Below are positions 8,728 through 17,138 of a stretch of DNA of 64,000 nt, one piece after another (position 1 is the first letter of the stretch; the number at the start of each line of letters is the position of its first letter). The stretch lies in assembly GCA_030145055.1 (NCBI GenBank), contig JAQYWK010000003.1, positions 248,001 through 312,000 on the forward strand. The letters run 5' to 3'. Source of the stretch: Desulfovibrio sp. (lineage in GTDB: Bacteria; Desulfobacterota; Desulfovibrionia; Desulfovibrionales; Desulfovibrionaceae). The position numbers and the translations under genes are program-made. The notes below the pieces were generated by a model. That model was not told the origin of the DNA. It searched no databases and saw only the letters and a list, made by a program, of their open reading frames with translations.

Positions 8728-9650
8728 AAACTAGATCTCGTTTACAAAGATTTAAAGAATCATATTTTCTACACGACTTTTTACGCGACCCGGTCGCTCT
8801 TACCAGTTTCTGTATTCTAGTTGTGTTCCTCGTATTAGGATTTGCGGCGGCATTTATCGCCCCTTTCAATCCATATGACGCCATGAACATAAACATTATG
8901 GATGCAGAAATTCCGCCTGCATGGCTGCCTGGTGGAAATCCAGACTTCCTATTTGGCACAGACGGGCAGGGAAGAGATTTATTCTCAACCATGCTTTACG
9001 GCCTAAGAGTATCTCTGATTATCGGCTTCGGAGCTGTCGCTCTGCAGGCATTCCTCGGAATATTCGTCGGACTTATTGCCGGATTTATGGGCAAAAGTGT
9101 CGAATCAATCTTGATGCGAATTGCGGATGTACAGCTTTCATTCTCAACATACATGGTTGCTATCTTTATTTCGGCAATCTTTCAGGCGGCTTTCGGTCTT
9201 GCAAAATATGAAGAGATTGCAGTTCCACTACTCATCCTGATTATCGGATTCGCGGAATGGCCTCAGTATGCACGAACCGTCCGAGCATCTGTACTGGCGG
9301 AAAAAAAGAAAGAATACGTTGAAGCCGCTAAAGTTATAGGGCTCTCAAAAACACGTATAATGTGGAGACACGTTCTCCCCAATACACTTTCTCCGGTATT
9401 TGTTATTTCAACGATTCAAGTTGCGAATGCTATTATGAGTGAAGCGGCCCTGTCTTTTGTCGGACTTGGAATGCCTGTCACTCAGCCATCACTTGGTTCA
9501 CTTATCAACGTGGGTTTTGAGTACATTTTCAGTGGTTCATGGTGGATAACTATGTTCCCGGGAATTGTACTTGTTGTCCTCATTCTGGTTATCAATTTAC
9601 TTGGTGACTGGCTTAGAGATTTCCTGAACCCCAAGCTGTATAAGGGATAA
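8724..9650 (+). CDS. ABC transporter permease, DppC-like
   Basis: A 308-residue second permease. Features are FNPYDAMN and FLFGTDGQGRDLFSTMLYGLR, the conserved DppC region before the membrane domain. The EAA loop is YVEAAKVIGLSKTRIMWRHVLPN, and it ends with LLGDWLRDFLNPK. The ATG overlaps the previous stop in ATGA, giving translational coupling. It forms the heteromeric channel with the DppB-like subunit. Confidence 0.93.
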   Translation: MKTRSRLQRFKESYFLHDFLRDPVALTSFCILVVFLVLGFAAAFIAPFNPYDAMNINIMDAEIPPAWLPGGNPDFLFGTDGQGRDLFSTMLYGLRVSLIIGFGAVALQAFLGIFVGLIAGFMGKSVESILMRIADVQLSFSTYMVAIFISAIFQAAFGLAKYEEIAVPLLILIIGFAEWPQYARTVRASVLAEKKKEYVEAAKVIGLSKTRIMWRHVLPNTLSPVFVISTIQVANAIMSEAALSFVGLGMPVTQPSLGSLINVGFEYIFSGSWWITMFPGIVLVVLILVINLLGDWLRDFLNPKLYKG

Positions 9651-9653
9651 TGA

Positions 9654-10619
9654 ATGCAACACTTACTCGAAGTAAAAGACTTAAGCGTCGAATTCGCGTT
9701 GCGGACTGGAGCTCTAAGAGCTGTTCGTAATGTGAGTTTCACTTTAAATAAAGGTGAAAGATTGGGGCTAGTTGGAGAATCTGGTGCAGGCAAATCTGTA
9801 ACAGGCTTTTCAATCATCAAACTGATTTCACAGCCAGGTTACATCTCAGGTGGATCAATTCTGTTTGAAGGAAAAGATCTGGCTAAAATGTCCAGTGAAG
9901 GAATTCGCAATATCCGCGGCAACAGAATCTCCATGATTTTTCAGGACCCGATGATGACCCTTAATCCGGTTCTCACCATCGGGACTCAGATGACTGAGAC
10001 TGTTTTGGCGCACATGGATGTATCCTATAAAGAAGCTGAAAAGATTGCTCTTGAAAAGCTCAAAAAGGTTTATATCCCTTCACCACGAAAACGGCTTGCT
10101 CAGTACCCCCATGAATTCTCCGGCGGAATGCGTCAGCGCATCGTTATTGCGATCTCGCTACTTACTGAGCCATCCCTGATTATCGCGGATGAACCGACTA
10201 CAGCTCTTGATGTTACCATCCAAGCGGAGATCATGGACTTGCTCCTTGAACTCTGCCAGACGGACGACATGGGCCTTATCCTTATCACGCATGATCTGGC
10301 TGTCGTTTCAGAAGTAACGGAAAGAATTGCAGTCATGTACGCAGGTAGTATTGTCGAAACGGGGCTGACCAGCGAAGTGACCATGAATCCCGCACATCCT
10401 TACACAAAAGGACTCATCGCGGCATTGCCGCAGAGTGGCGGAGCTGGAGACAGGTTGACTCAGATTCCAGGTGCAATGCCCTCACTGATAAACATGCCGT
10501 CGGGTTGTCCGTTTCATTCCAGATGCACCATTTGTACGGACATATGTAAAGTTGAAGTTCCGCAGCTTGAAGCAAATAAATCCGGTACCTTGGTGGCTTG
10601 TCACCATGCCGATAAATAA
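9654..10619 (+). CDS. ABC transporter ATP-binding protein, DppD-like
   Basis: A 321-residue ATPase with Walker A GESGAGKS, Q-loop FQDPMMTLNP, signature FSGGMRQR, Walker B LIIADEPTTALD and switch histidine in ITHDL. The C-terminal oligopeptide-type extension has the Cys-rich PSGCPFHSRCTICTDICK motif found in DppD/OppD-class subunits, which bind an iron-sulfur cluster in some members. It starts 3 bases after the DppC stop. Confidence 0.93.
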   Translation: MQHLLEVKDLSVEFALRTGALRAVRNVSFTLNKGERLGLVGESGAGKSVTGFSIIKLISQPGYISGGSILFEGKDLAKMSSEGIRNIRGNRISMIFQDPMMTLNPVLTIGTQMTETVLAHMDVSYKEAEKIALEKLKKVYIPSPRKRLAQYPHEFSGGMRQRIVIAISLLTEPSLIIADEPTTALDVTIQAEIMDLLLELCQTDDMGLILITHDLAVVSEVTERIAVMYAGSIVETGLTSEVTMNPAHPYTKGLIAALPQSGGAGDRLTQIPGAMPSLINMPSGCPFHSRCTICTDICKVEVPQLEANKSGTLVACHHADK

Positions 10620-10631
10620 TAGAGATTTGTC

Positions 10632-11645
10632 ATGCAGACCGATTCCCTCGTAGAAGTAAAAAATCTGGTTAAGCACTTCGATATTTCCGGAGGATTGCTT
10701 GATCAGTTAACAATGGAAAACGGACGAATCACGCGCCGCCATACGATTGTTCAGGCTGTAAACAACATCAGCTTTGCAATCAAAAAAGGTGAAACTTTGA
10801 GCGTGGTTGGCGAATCCGGCTGTGGTAAATCCACACTTGCCAGAACGGTTATGGGGCTCTACCCGCCTAACAGCGGTGAAGTTCATTATGGAGGCGAGCG
10901 TATTGATCAGCTTTCTTCCAAACAGATGCTTCCCTTCCGCACAAAAATGCAGATGGTTTTTCAGGACCCATACGCGTCACTAAATCCGCGTATGACTGTC
11001 CGCCAAATAGTTGAAGAGCCAATCTATTTTCACAACAAAGGTATTACGCGAGGAGATGCAAAAGATCGTCTTCACAAAGTAATGCGCAGTGTTGGAATGG
11101 ACCCTGAATGGGCAAACAATTATCCACATGAATTTTCGGGTGGACAAAGACAGCGCATCAGTATCGCACGGGCGCTTGCTGTCGACCCTGAATTTATCGT
11201 AGCAGATGAGCCTATTGCGGCCCTTGATGTATCAATTCAAGCACAGGTTCTGAATCTGCTCATGGATGCTCAGGAAGAGCGCAACCTGACTTACCTGTTC
11301 ATCAGCCATGATTTATCGGTTGTTGAGCACATCAGCACCAGAGTTGCGGTTATGTACCTTGGTTGTCTATGTGAACTGGCTCCGGCCAAAGAGCTGTTCT
11401 CATCACCCAGACATCCGTATACACAGGCCCTGCTCTCCGCAATTCCGACAGTTGGCGGAAAACGTAAGAAGCATATCCATCTATCGGGTGATGTTCCTAC
11501 GCCAATAAACCTGCCAGCAGGCTGTGTTTTTAACGGCAGATGTCCACATGCTAATGACCGTTGTCGAATGGAAATACCGCAGAGTATGAAAGTCGGCAGT
11601 GAAGGACTGGTTGTCTGCCACGCAGTAGAAGAAGGCCGTATATAA
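10632..11645 (+). CDS. ABC transporter ATP-binding protein, DppF-like
   Basis: A 337-residue second ATPase: Walker A GESGCGKS, FQDPYASLNPRMTV, signature FSGGQRQR, Walker B FIVADEPIAALD, ISHDL. The C-terminal extension contains PAGCVFNGRCPHANDRC. An insert of about 20 residues (GGLLDQLTMENGRITRRHT) lies before the Walker A region. It is the last gene of the importer and is followed by a strong terminator. Confidence 0.93.
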   Translation: MQTDSLVEVKNLVKHFDISGGLLDQLTMENGRITRRHTIVQAVNNISFAIKKGETLSVVGESGCGKSTLARTVMGLYPPNSGEVHYGGERIDQLSSKQMLPFRTKMQMVFQDPYASLNPRMTVRQIVEEPIYFHNKGITRGDAKDRLHKVMRSVGMDPEWANNYPHEFSGGQRQRISIARALAVDPEFIVADEPIAALDVSIQAQVLNLLMDAQEERNLTYLFISHDLSVVEHISTRVAVMYLGCLCELAPAKELFSSPRHPYTQALLSAIPTVGGKRKKHIHLSGDVPTPINLPAGCVFNGRCPHANDRCRMEIPQSMKVGSEGLVVCHAVEEGRI

Positions 11646-11660
11646 CTTAAGACAGTTAAT

Positions 11661-11694
11661 AAAAAAGCCTACTTGAACGCAAGTAGGCTTTTTT
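11661..11694 (+). terminator. intrinsic terminator of the ABC importer operon
   Basis: A perfect 15-bp stem (11661-11675 with 11680-11694) around AACG, ending in six T residues. Confidence 0.95.
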
Positions 11695-12074
11695 ATTAGC
11701 TATTATCTTTTAAAATATATTTCCAACGTTGAAAAATTCAAAATTATAATAAAGAAAGGCAGTAATAATATTCTAATCGACATATCATCAAAGTATGCTT
11801 ATATTACATACTCTTCAGCAAATTATTTAACTACTAATTACAAACAATTATAATTGAAATTTTTACGCCCACCCTCTTATATTGTTAAGGTTGTGAGCAG
11901 TAGAGTTTTAAAATGCGGTTGTCCGCAAAGCACCGAAAACTTTTTTGATGTGTAAAGTCCTTTTTTTTTATCGACAATTCAGCATATTGCAAACTTCTTT
12001 TATGACTACGTAAACATTTTTAGAATTTGTCTCATAGGCTGAGATTTCTGATTCATTCTGTGGAGAAAGAATAT
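11695..12074 (+). other. AT-rich non-coding stretch before the TPR-PilZ pair
   Basis: About 380 bases without a credible reading frame. It contains a small hairpin TGCGG-TTGT-CCGCA near 11913-11926, followed by GCAAAGC and long T tracts. It probably holds the promoter and leader of the TPR gene. I see no confident riboswitch or promoter hexamers. Confidence 0.5.
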
Positions 12075-12809
12075 ATGGACGATCTTAATCAAGTGCTCGG
12101 GGTCTTTTCCAAGAACACCCAGGAAAAGACAGGAGCGGGAACCACCCTCCAAAAAACCGCGCACAAAACATACTACTATGTCACCCGAACAGGTGTTGAC
12201 CAGTATCATGTTCAACCTTTAAATGAGAGATTTATACCTTCTGGGATAATCACAACCCTGACGAAAAGGCAATTTCTCACGACATTCAGTCCAGAAATAG
12301 ATTACTACGAAAAAAAGACTCTTCCTGCATTGAAATCTCTAAATGCAAAGATTTTGAAAGGCGAATCCTTATTTGCAAAGGGCGAGCTTGATGAAGCGGA
12401 GCAATCTTTTGCCAGAGCATTACTCATTGACCCTGCTAACCCCAAAGCAAACTTAGGAATGGGTTCGGTTCTCTGCAGCAAACAAAATTTTACTAAACTT
12501 TCTAAAATAGTTAACAAACTATTAAAGAATGACTCTGTTTTTGTAGAAGCACAAAGACAAGAATTTAATCTCTTTGCTATCTCTTTACGCAAGCAGGCTC
12601 TTTTTGAAGAGTCCATAAATTTCTATAAGAAAGCTATCGAACTAAATCAAGATGATGAAAATCTTCATTTTAATATCGCAAGATCTTACTTCGACGCAGG
12701 ACAACCAGATGAAGCTTTAAGCCACATTGAAAAAGCTTTAGTCATTCAGCCGAAGTTAGAATGGGCGCACAAATTTAAAACTTATATACTTAAGAAGACA
12801 AAAAAATGA
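12075..12809 (+). CDS. tetratricopeptide repeat protein
   Basis: A 244-residue protein without signal peptide. The first 95 residues are an unrecognised domain (KTYYYVTRTGVDQYHVQPLN, FIPSGIITTLTKRQF). About four TPR units follow: KGELDEAEQSFARALLIDPANP, then a degenerate one, then RKQALFEESINFYKKAIELN and FDAGQPDEALSHIEKALVIQP (each quoted in part). The ATG at 12075 has GGAGAAAG at 12062-12069. A TTG at 12027 is in frame but lacks an SD. It overlaps the PilZ gene by 4 bases, so the two are translationally coupled and probably work together, with the TPRs as the protein-binding part. Confidence 0.8.
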   Translation: MDDLNQVLGVFSKNTQEKTGAGTTLQKTAHKTYYYVTRTGVDQYHVQPLNERFIPSGIITTLTKRQFLTTFSPEIDYYEKKTLPALKSLNAKILKGESLFAKGELDEAEQSFARALLIDPANPKANLGMGSVLCSKQNFTKLSKIVNKLLKNDSVFVEAQRQEFNLFAISLRKQALFEESINFYKKAIELNQDDENLHFNIARSYFDAGQPDEALSHIEKALVIQPKLEWAHKFKTYILKKTKK

Positions 12810-13462
12810 TGAGTCAAAGTGCCAAATTAAAGGCAGCATGTACACCAGGACTTAGAGTCGCAGTTGAATTGGGAGGTCTTAACGATAAAGCCCCTTCCAT
12901 AGTTCTTGGCGGTTATCCCGCAAAGTATGTTCTTCTTAAAGAACCTATGGTTCACCCCAATGATAAAGCTATTTGGTCTGAATACCTATACTCAGGCAAT
13001 GAAGCTACTGTGCGTTATATTTTCGAAGGTGTAGCTTCAGGCTTCAAAACAAACATCATAAAACTGATCAACTCTCCAGATAAAATACTTTTTTTAAAAT
13101 ATCCCAAACGCATAGAGACTTACAATCTTAGAAGACACAAGCGAATTAACTGCTTTCTTGAAGCAGATATCGTAATCGAAAAGCAAAAATATCTTACTAT
13201 TGTCGAAGATCTCAGCAGTAGCGGATGCGGAATTACTTACCTCAAAGACGACACATCTATTTTTCCTGAAATTGGAGATGACGTTAAATTATACTGCCCT
13301 TATTTCATTGAAGAAAAAGATGATTTTATCCCGTGTAAGGTTCAAAGAGCCACGAAAGATTCCCGCAAAATAGCTCTAGGTTTAACCTTTAATAAACCTT
13401 CCCCTGACATTCTTATTAAAATTCAAGATTACGTTGCCACTGTCCTTCAGCACTCCGCTTAG
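12806..13462 (+). CDS. PilZ-domain protein (c-di-GMP receptor candidate)
   Basis: A 218-residue cytosolic protein. The N-terminal 105 residues look like the PilZN/YcgR-N-type beta domain (GLRVAVELGG, GGYPAKYVLLKEP, KFPKRIETYNL-like end). The PilZ domain starts with RRHKR near residue 111, the c-di-GMP-binding RxxxR, and continues with EDLSSSGCGITY, matching the DxSxxG motif. Both binding motifs are intact, so c-di-GMP binding is likely; the output is unknown. Start ATG at 12806 overlaps the TPR stop (ATGA); a second ATG lies at 12809. A terminator follows. Confidence 0.88.
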   Translation: MMSQSAKLKAACTPGLRVAVELGGLNDKAPSIVLGGYPAKYVLLKEPMVHPNDKAIWSEYLYSGNEATVRYIFEGVASGFKTNIIKLINSPDKILFLKYPKRIETYNLRRHKRINCFLEADIVIEKQKYLTIVEDLSSSGCGITYLKDDTSIFPEIGDDVKLYCPYFIEEKDDFIPCKVQRATKDSRKIALGLTFNKPSPDILIKIQDYVATVLQHSA

Positions 13463-13528
13463 CCTGACTAAAAGAGAATAACAATACTCCTTACGTCGGA
13501 GATTAAACCTTGTTTTCTATTGAAACTA

Positions 13529-13574
13529 AAAAAGATCAAAACTGCGATTAATATTACGCGGATTTGATCTTTTT
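13529..13574. terminator. bidirectional terminator between PilZ gene and bioB
   Basis: AAAAAGATCAAA (13529-13540) pairs with TTTGATCTTTTT (13563-13574), a 12-bp stem rich in A/T at its base, lying between convergent genes. Confidence 0.8.
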
Positions 13575-13678
13575 CTTTGTGGATATATCCTTTTTGTAAA
13601 AAGCTACTTACGCTTCTTAACTGAAATTATCTGCCCTATTATCTAAACCTATTTACATCTAGTTCTAAGCTTATTCTA

Positions 13679-14695
13679 TTACTTAACTGTAAGTCCTAAA
13701 TCGCGTAGCATAGTCAAGTCATTATCAAGACCCTGCCCAGATACGGTTAAGAAATCTCCTACCATTAGCCCATTACATCCAGCGTGAAAGATGAATGATT
13801 GCAATGAACGTAGCGATCCACGTCCCGCAGCCATTCGAACTTCAGAGTGAGGATTCACGAGCCGGAACATTGCAATAGTGAGTAAGATCTCAAGCGGCTC
13901 CAATGGCGTATTATTTTCCATCGGGGTTCCAGGAATCGGCACTAAAAAATTAAGCGGTATGGAATCAACCTGCTCGGTAGCTATAGCGACAGCAAGTTCC
14001 ACCCGCTGCTCAAGACTTTCCCCAAGACCCAGCAAGCCACCGCAGCAAACTTCGAGTCCCGCCTTTTTAGCATTACGCACTGTCTCAATTCTTTCTGCAT
14101 AGCTATGAGTTGTGCATACGGTCGTGAAAAAGCTCTCAGCGGCCTCAAGATTGTGATGATAGCGAGAGACACCTGACTCTTTAAGCTTTTTCAAGCTATC
14201 AAAACTCAAACACCCAAGTGAAGCGCAATGCTTAAAAGCCCCATGTTCAAGATTCAATCTATCAGAACATTGCTCTTGCTTCTCCGCTTCCATTTCGGAA
14301 ACAGCCTCACAAACGCGATTTAGCGACTTACCTTCTAATGCTCTTCCGCTGGTAACATAGCTGAAATATTCAAGTGGAGCTTTAGCGCCTTTCTCGGCAC
14401 ATTCTTTAATCTGATAGGTAGACATAAGCGGGTAAGTTGGAGCTGGAACGCCCTTAAAATGGCTTGACTGAGCACAGAATGAGCAATCCTCTGAGCAATT
14501 TCCACTTCGCACATTGGCAATTGAGCAGAGCGAAACTTCCTTGCCAAAACGAAGTGATGTCACCTTATGTGCGGCGTGTAAAATTTCCGCCAGTTCACCA
14601 TGCGAAGCTCTTAAAATGGCTAAGGCTACATGCCTATCTAGTTGCTTTCCGGCGTGAATTGCATCCCACATAGCCTGCTTTTCTTGTCTATCCAT
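13679..14695 (-). CDS. bioB: biotin synthase
   Basis: A 338-residue radical SAM enzyme that inserts sulfur into dethiobiotin. The 4Fe-4S/SAM motif is CSEDCSFC with Cys67, 71 and 74. Other BioB marks are the YHHNLEAAESFF segment, CCGGLLGLGES, PLNFLVPIPGTP and the MAAGRGS arginine/GR motif near the C-terminus. It is the last gene of the minus-strand bioD-bioA-bioB run, 11 bases after the bioA stop. Confidence 0.96.
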   Translation of the reverse strand: MDRQEKQAMWDAIHAGKQLDRHVALAILRASHGELAEILHAAHKVTSLRFGKEVSLCSIANVRSGNCSEDCSFCAQSSHFKGVPAPTYPLMSTYQIKECAEKGAKAPLEYFSYVTSGRALEGKSLNRVCEAVSEMEAEKQEQCSDRLNLEHGAFKHCASLGCLSFDSLKKLKESGVSRYHHNLEAAESFFTTVCTTHSYAERIETVRNAKKAGLEVCCGGLLGLGESLEQRVELAVAIATEQVDSIPLNFLVPIPGTPMENNTPLEPLEILLTIAMFRLVNPHSEVRMAAGRGSLRSLQSFIFHAGCNGLMVGDFLTVSGQGLDNDLTMLRDLGLTVK

Positions 14696-14706
14696 TGTAA
14701 CTTACC

Positions 14707-15990
14707 TTACCCCTGTAAACTTACCACTTCGCAAATCGCAGAAGTGAGAGCTTCAAGCTCAAGGTTGGAAATAACATAAGGAGGCATCACATAAATGAGC
14801 TTCCCGAAAGGCCGGACCCAAACACCCCGCTTCACAAATTCAGCCTGAATTACGGCCAAATCTACAGGCTGTTTCATCTCAACAACACCTATAGCCCCGA
14901 GACAACGAACTTCAGCAACGGTCGAGAGGTTTGCACACGGCGAGAGACCTGCTTCAAGCATCGTTGTGATCTGCGGAATGCGTTCTTTCCAATTACTTTC
15001 AACAAGTAAATCTAAGGATGCATTCGCAACAGCGCAGGCTAGCGGATTAGCCATAAAAGTTGGCCCGTGCATGAAGACTCCGCCATCAGATGAAATCCCC
15101 TGCGCGACTTTCTTAGTGGCAAGTGTTGCAGCAAGAGTCATATAGCCGCCTGTTATGGCCTTACCAACACACATAATATCGGGACTGATTCCGGCTAGAT
15201 CACTGCCAAACATGACCCCGGCACGGCAAAAACCTGTCGCGATTTCATCGCAAATAAGTAGAACGTCATGCTCATCACACGCCGCACGCACCCTTTTAAG
15301 ATACTCGGGAGAATAGAACCGCATACCGCCAGCGCCCTGTACCACAGGTTCTAGAATAACAGCCGCAAGCTCATGTGCGTGAGTTTCAATTTTGCTTTTG
15401 AAGTCCGCAAAATCTTCGTCACTGCACCCTTCGTCATAACGACAGGAAGGTGCGTCAGCAAAAATATGTTTAGGTAATACTGAGGAGAATAAAGAATGCA
15501 TTCCGTTTACGGGATCACACACAGACATGCATCCAAGCGTATCACCGTGATAGCCGTTACGAATGGTCATTATCCGATTCTTTTCAATACGGCCTGTGCC
15601 CTGAAAATACTGAATGGCCATTTTAAGCGCAACTTCAACCGATACCGAACCAGAGTCCGCAAAAAACACGTGCTGCAGCGGGGCGGGCGAAAGGTCAACT
15701 AATTTACGGGCTAGGGTGACAGCTGGCTCATGAGTAAGACCACCAAACATGACATGAGGCATTTTCTGAGCTTGATCACAAAGAGCTTTAGTGAGCACAG
15801 GATTATTATACCCGTGAATAGCACACCACCATGAAGCCATGCCGTCAATAAGCTCTCTACCGTCTTCAAGGATAATGCGAACACCATCAGTGCCGGCAAC
15901 AGGATAAACAGTTAGCGGTTCAACAGCAGAAGTATATGGATGCCAAATGTGATCTCGATCAAAGCTAAGCATAGGTTCGTTATTACTCAT
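14707..15990 (-). CDS. bioA: adenosylmethionine-8-amino-7-oxononanoate aminotransferase
   Basis: A 427-residue class III PLP aminotransferase producing DAPA. It starts with DRDHIWHPYTSAVEP, the BioA-specific N-terminus; GMASWWCAIHGYNNP forms part of the substrate site, LICDEIATGFCRAG is the PLP aspartate motif and VGKAITGGYM carries the PLP lysine. The length is typical. It is separated from bioD by 60 bases and has no clear SD, so its expression could depend on a leader or on weak coupling. Confidence 0.96.
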   Translation of the reverse strand: MSNNEPMLSFDRDHIWHPYTSAVEPLTVYPVAGTDGVRIILEDGRELIDGMASWWCAIHGYNNPVLTKALCDQAQKMPHVMFGGLTHEPAVTLARKLVDLSPAPLQHVFFADSGSVSVEVALKMAIQYFQGTGRIEKNRIMTIRNGYHGDTLGCMSVCDPVNGMHSLFSSVLPKHIFADAPSCRYDEGCSDEDFADFKSKIETHAHELAAVILEPVVQGAGGMRFYSPEYLKRVRAACDEHDVLLICDEIATGFCRAGVMFGSDLAGISPDIMCVGKAITGGYMTLAATLATKKVAQGISSDGGVFMHGPTFMANPLACAVANASLDLLVESNWKERIPQITTMLEAGLSPCANLSTVAEVRCLGAIGVVEMKQPVDLAVIQAEFVKRGVWVRPFGKLIYVMPPYVISNLELEALTSAICEVVSLQG

Positions 15991-16050
15991 TTGTGCTCTG
16001 TAATCAGGCTTGTGCGGTTATTAAATGAAACAGTGAAATGCTGAAGGATC

Positions 16051-16764
16051 TTAGAATGTGCTAACATCAATACAAGAAAGGGCACGGTCGACTTTTTCCC
16101 AGCAACAAGGATCATCAATATTCCAATCTGGAATATATGGAATAGAGCTTAAAACTTTAACTCCTGCAAATTTTTCTATGGACCGAATATTATCTTCAGC
16201 CATACCGAATTCGGATGGTACAGGACCTTCGCAGGAAGTCATGATCACGCCGCAAACAGATACTCCGGCCTGTTTTAAGGCCATCAGAGAAAGTAAAGAA
16301 TCATTGATTGTGCCTAGCTTATTTCCGGCAACCAGAACCACAGGGTACGAAAGTTCTTTCATGAGGTCCAGCATAGTGCTTTCCCCGTTCAGAGGAACTA
16401 AAATCCCGCCAGCCCCTTCAACAAGTAGCGTTCCTCGCCTTTCAAGCGATCGCACTTTTCCGGCAATAAAGCTGACATCAAGTTCAACGCCAGCCAGTTT
16501 TGCCGCCAAATGAGGAGAACAGGCAGGCTCAAATATATAGGGACACTGAGTTTCAATATTCCACTCAGCTCCGGCACTTCCATAAACATCCCCGTCAGGC
16601 GAATCCAGTTTACCGTTTGGCTGAAGGACTCCGCCGGATTGGACGGGCTTCACAGGCAAAACCTTCGCGCCAGCCTTTTTAAAAAGCCTCGCGAGTCCTG
16701 CTGTGACAACTGTTTTACCGATGTCTGTACCTGTTCCTGTTATAAAAATACCGGGACTATTCAT
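16051..16764 (-). CDS. bioD: dethiobiotin synthase
   Basis: A 237-residue ATP-dependent ligase closing the ureido ring. The P-loop GTGTDIGKT is at residues 9-17; KPVQSGG, LVEGAGGILVPL and VVLVAGNKLGTINDSLL are family motifs. It starts 8 bases after the stop of the small upstream protein, so it is co-transcribed with it. Confidence 0.95.
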   Translation of the reverse strand: MNSPGIFITGTGTDIGKTVVTAGLARLFKKAGAKVLPVKPVQSGGVLQPNGKLDSPDGDVYGSAGAEWNIETQCPYIFEPACSPHLAAKLAGVELDVSFIAGKVRSLERRGTLLVEGAGGILVPLNGESTMLDLMKELSYPVVLVAGNKLGTINDSLLSLMALKQAGVSVCGVIMTSCEGPVPSEFGMAEDNIRSIEKFAGVKVLSSIPYIPDWNIDDPCCWEKVDRALSCIDVSTF

Positions 16765-16772
16765 ACTGTTGT

Positions 16773-17138
16773 CTAAGCTTCTTTATTTCTGCCGGACTCG
16801 ATAACATCAATCGGATCTTCGTCTGATGTTTCAGCAAAAAACAAATTTTTATCGTATGGCCCGTAGTGTTTTTCATCGCCGACAAGGGTGAAAAATTCTA
16901 TACGCGAATATCTTTTACAACGCTGATCGCTCACCATAAATTTTTGATAGTAATCAAATTTAGACATAGAATGAGTGGATTCGATGAGGTCGATGACCTT
17001 ATCCGCGAATTCACACCATGCGTGTGCTACCCATTTGCCGTCTTTGAAAATCCAGCCATGAACTACTTCTGTCTCAATATTTTCGCTAGCCCCTTCAAGG
17101 CAATATTCATAGGCCGAAGGTTTATTACGATCACGCAT
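16773..17138 (-). CDS. small protein with HAW...D motif, papain/transglutaminase-like?
   Basis: A 121-residue protein I do not recognise by name. Its central segment VHGWIFKDGKWVAHAWCEF followed by KVIDLIES matches the His-Asp half of transglutaminase/papain-like folds (HAWxE, then a hydrophobic-Asp strand). Cys13 in YEYCLEG could be a nucleophile but lies in an unusually short N-terminal region, so activity is doubtful. There is no signal peptide. The start ATG overlaps the hydantoinase-like stop by one base (TAATG) behind AAGGAGA, and bioD follows 8 bases later, so it belongs to the biotin-gene transcript. Function unknown. Confidence 0.65.
   Translation of the reverse strand: MRDRNKPSAYEYCLEGASENIETEVVHGWIFKDGKWVAHAWCEFADKVIDLIESTHSMSKFDYYQKFMVSDQRCKRYSRIEFFTLVGDEKHYGPYDKNLFFAETSDEDPIDVIESGRNKEA

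Noticed and set aside
11885-11960. GCGG-TTGT-CCGC hairpin followed by GCAAAGC, which recalls part of the c-di-GMP-I riboswitch before a PilZ pathway
   Set aside because: The GNRA-capped helix that must precede GCAAAGC and the second helix with its receptor are not present, so the match is only a heptamer.
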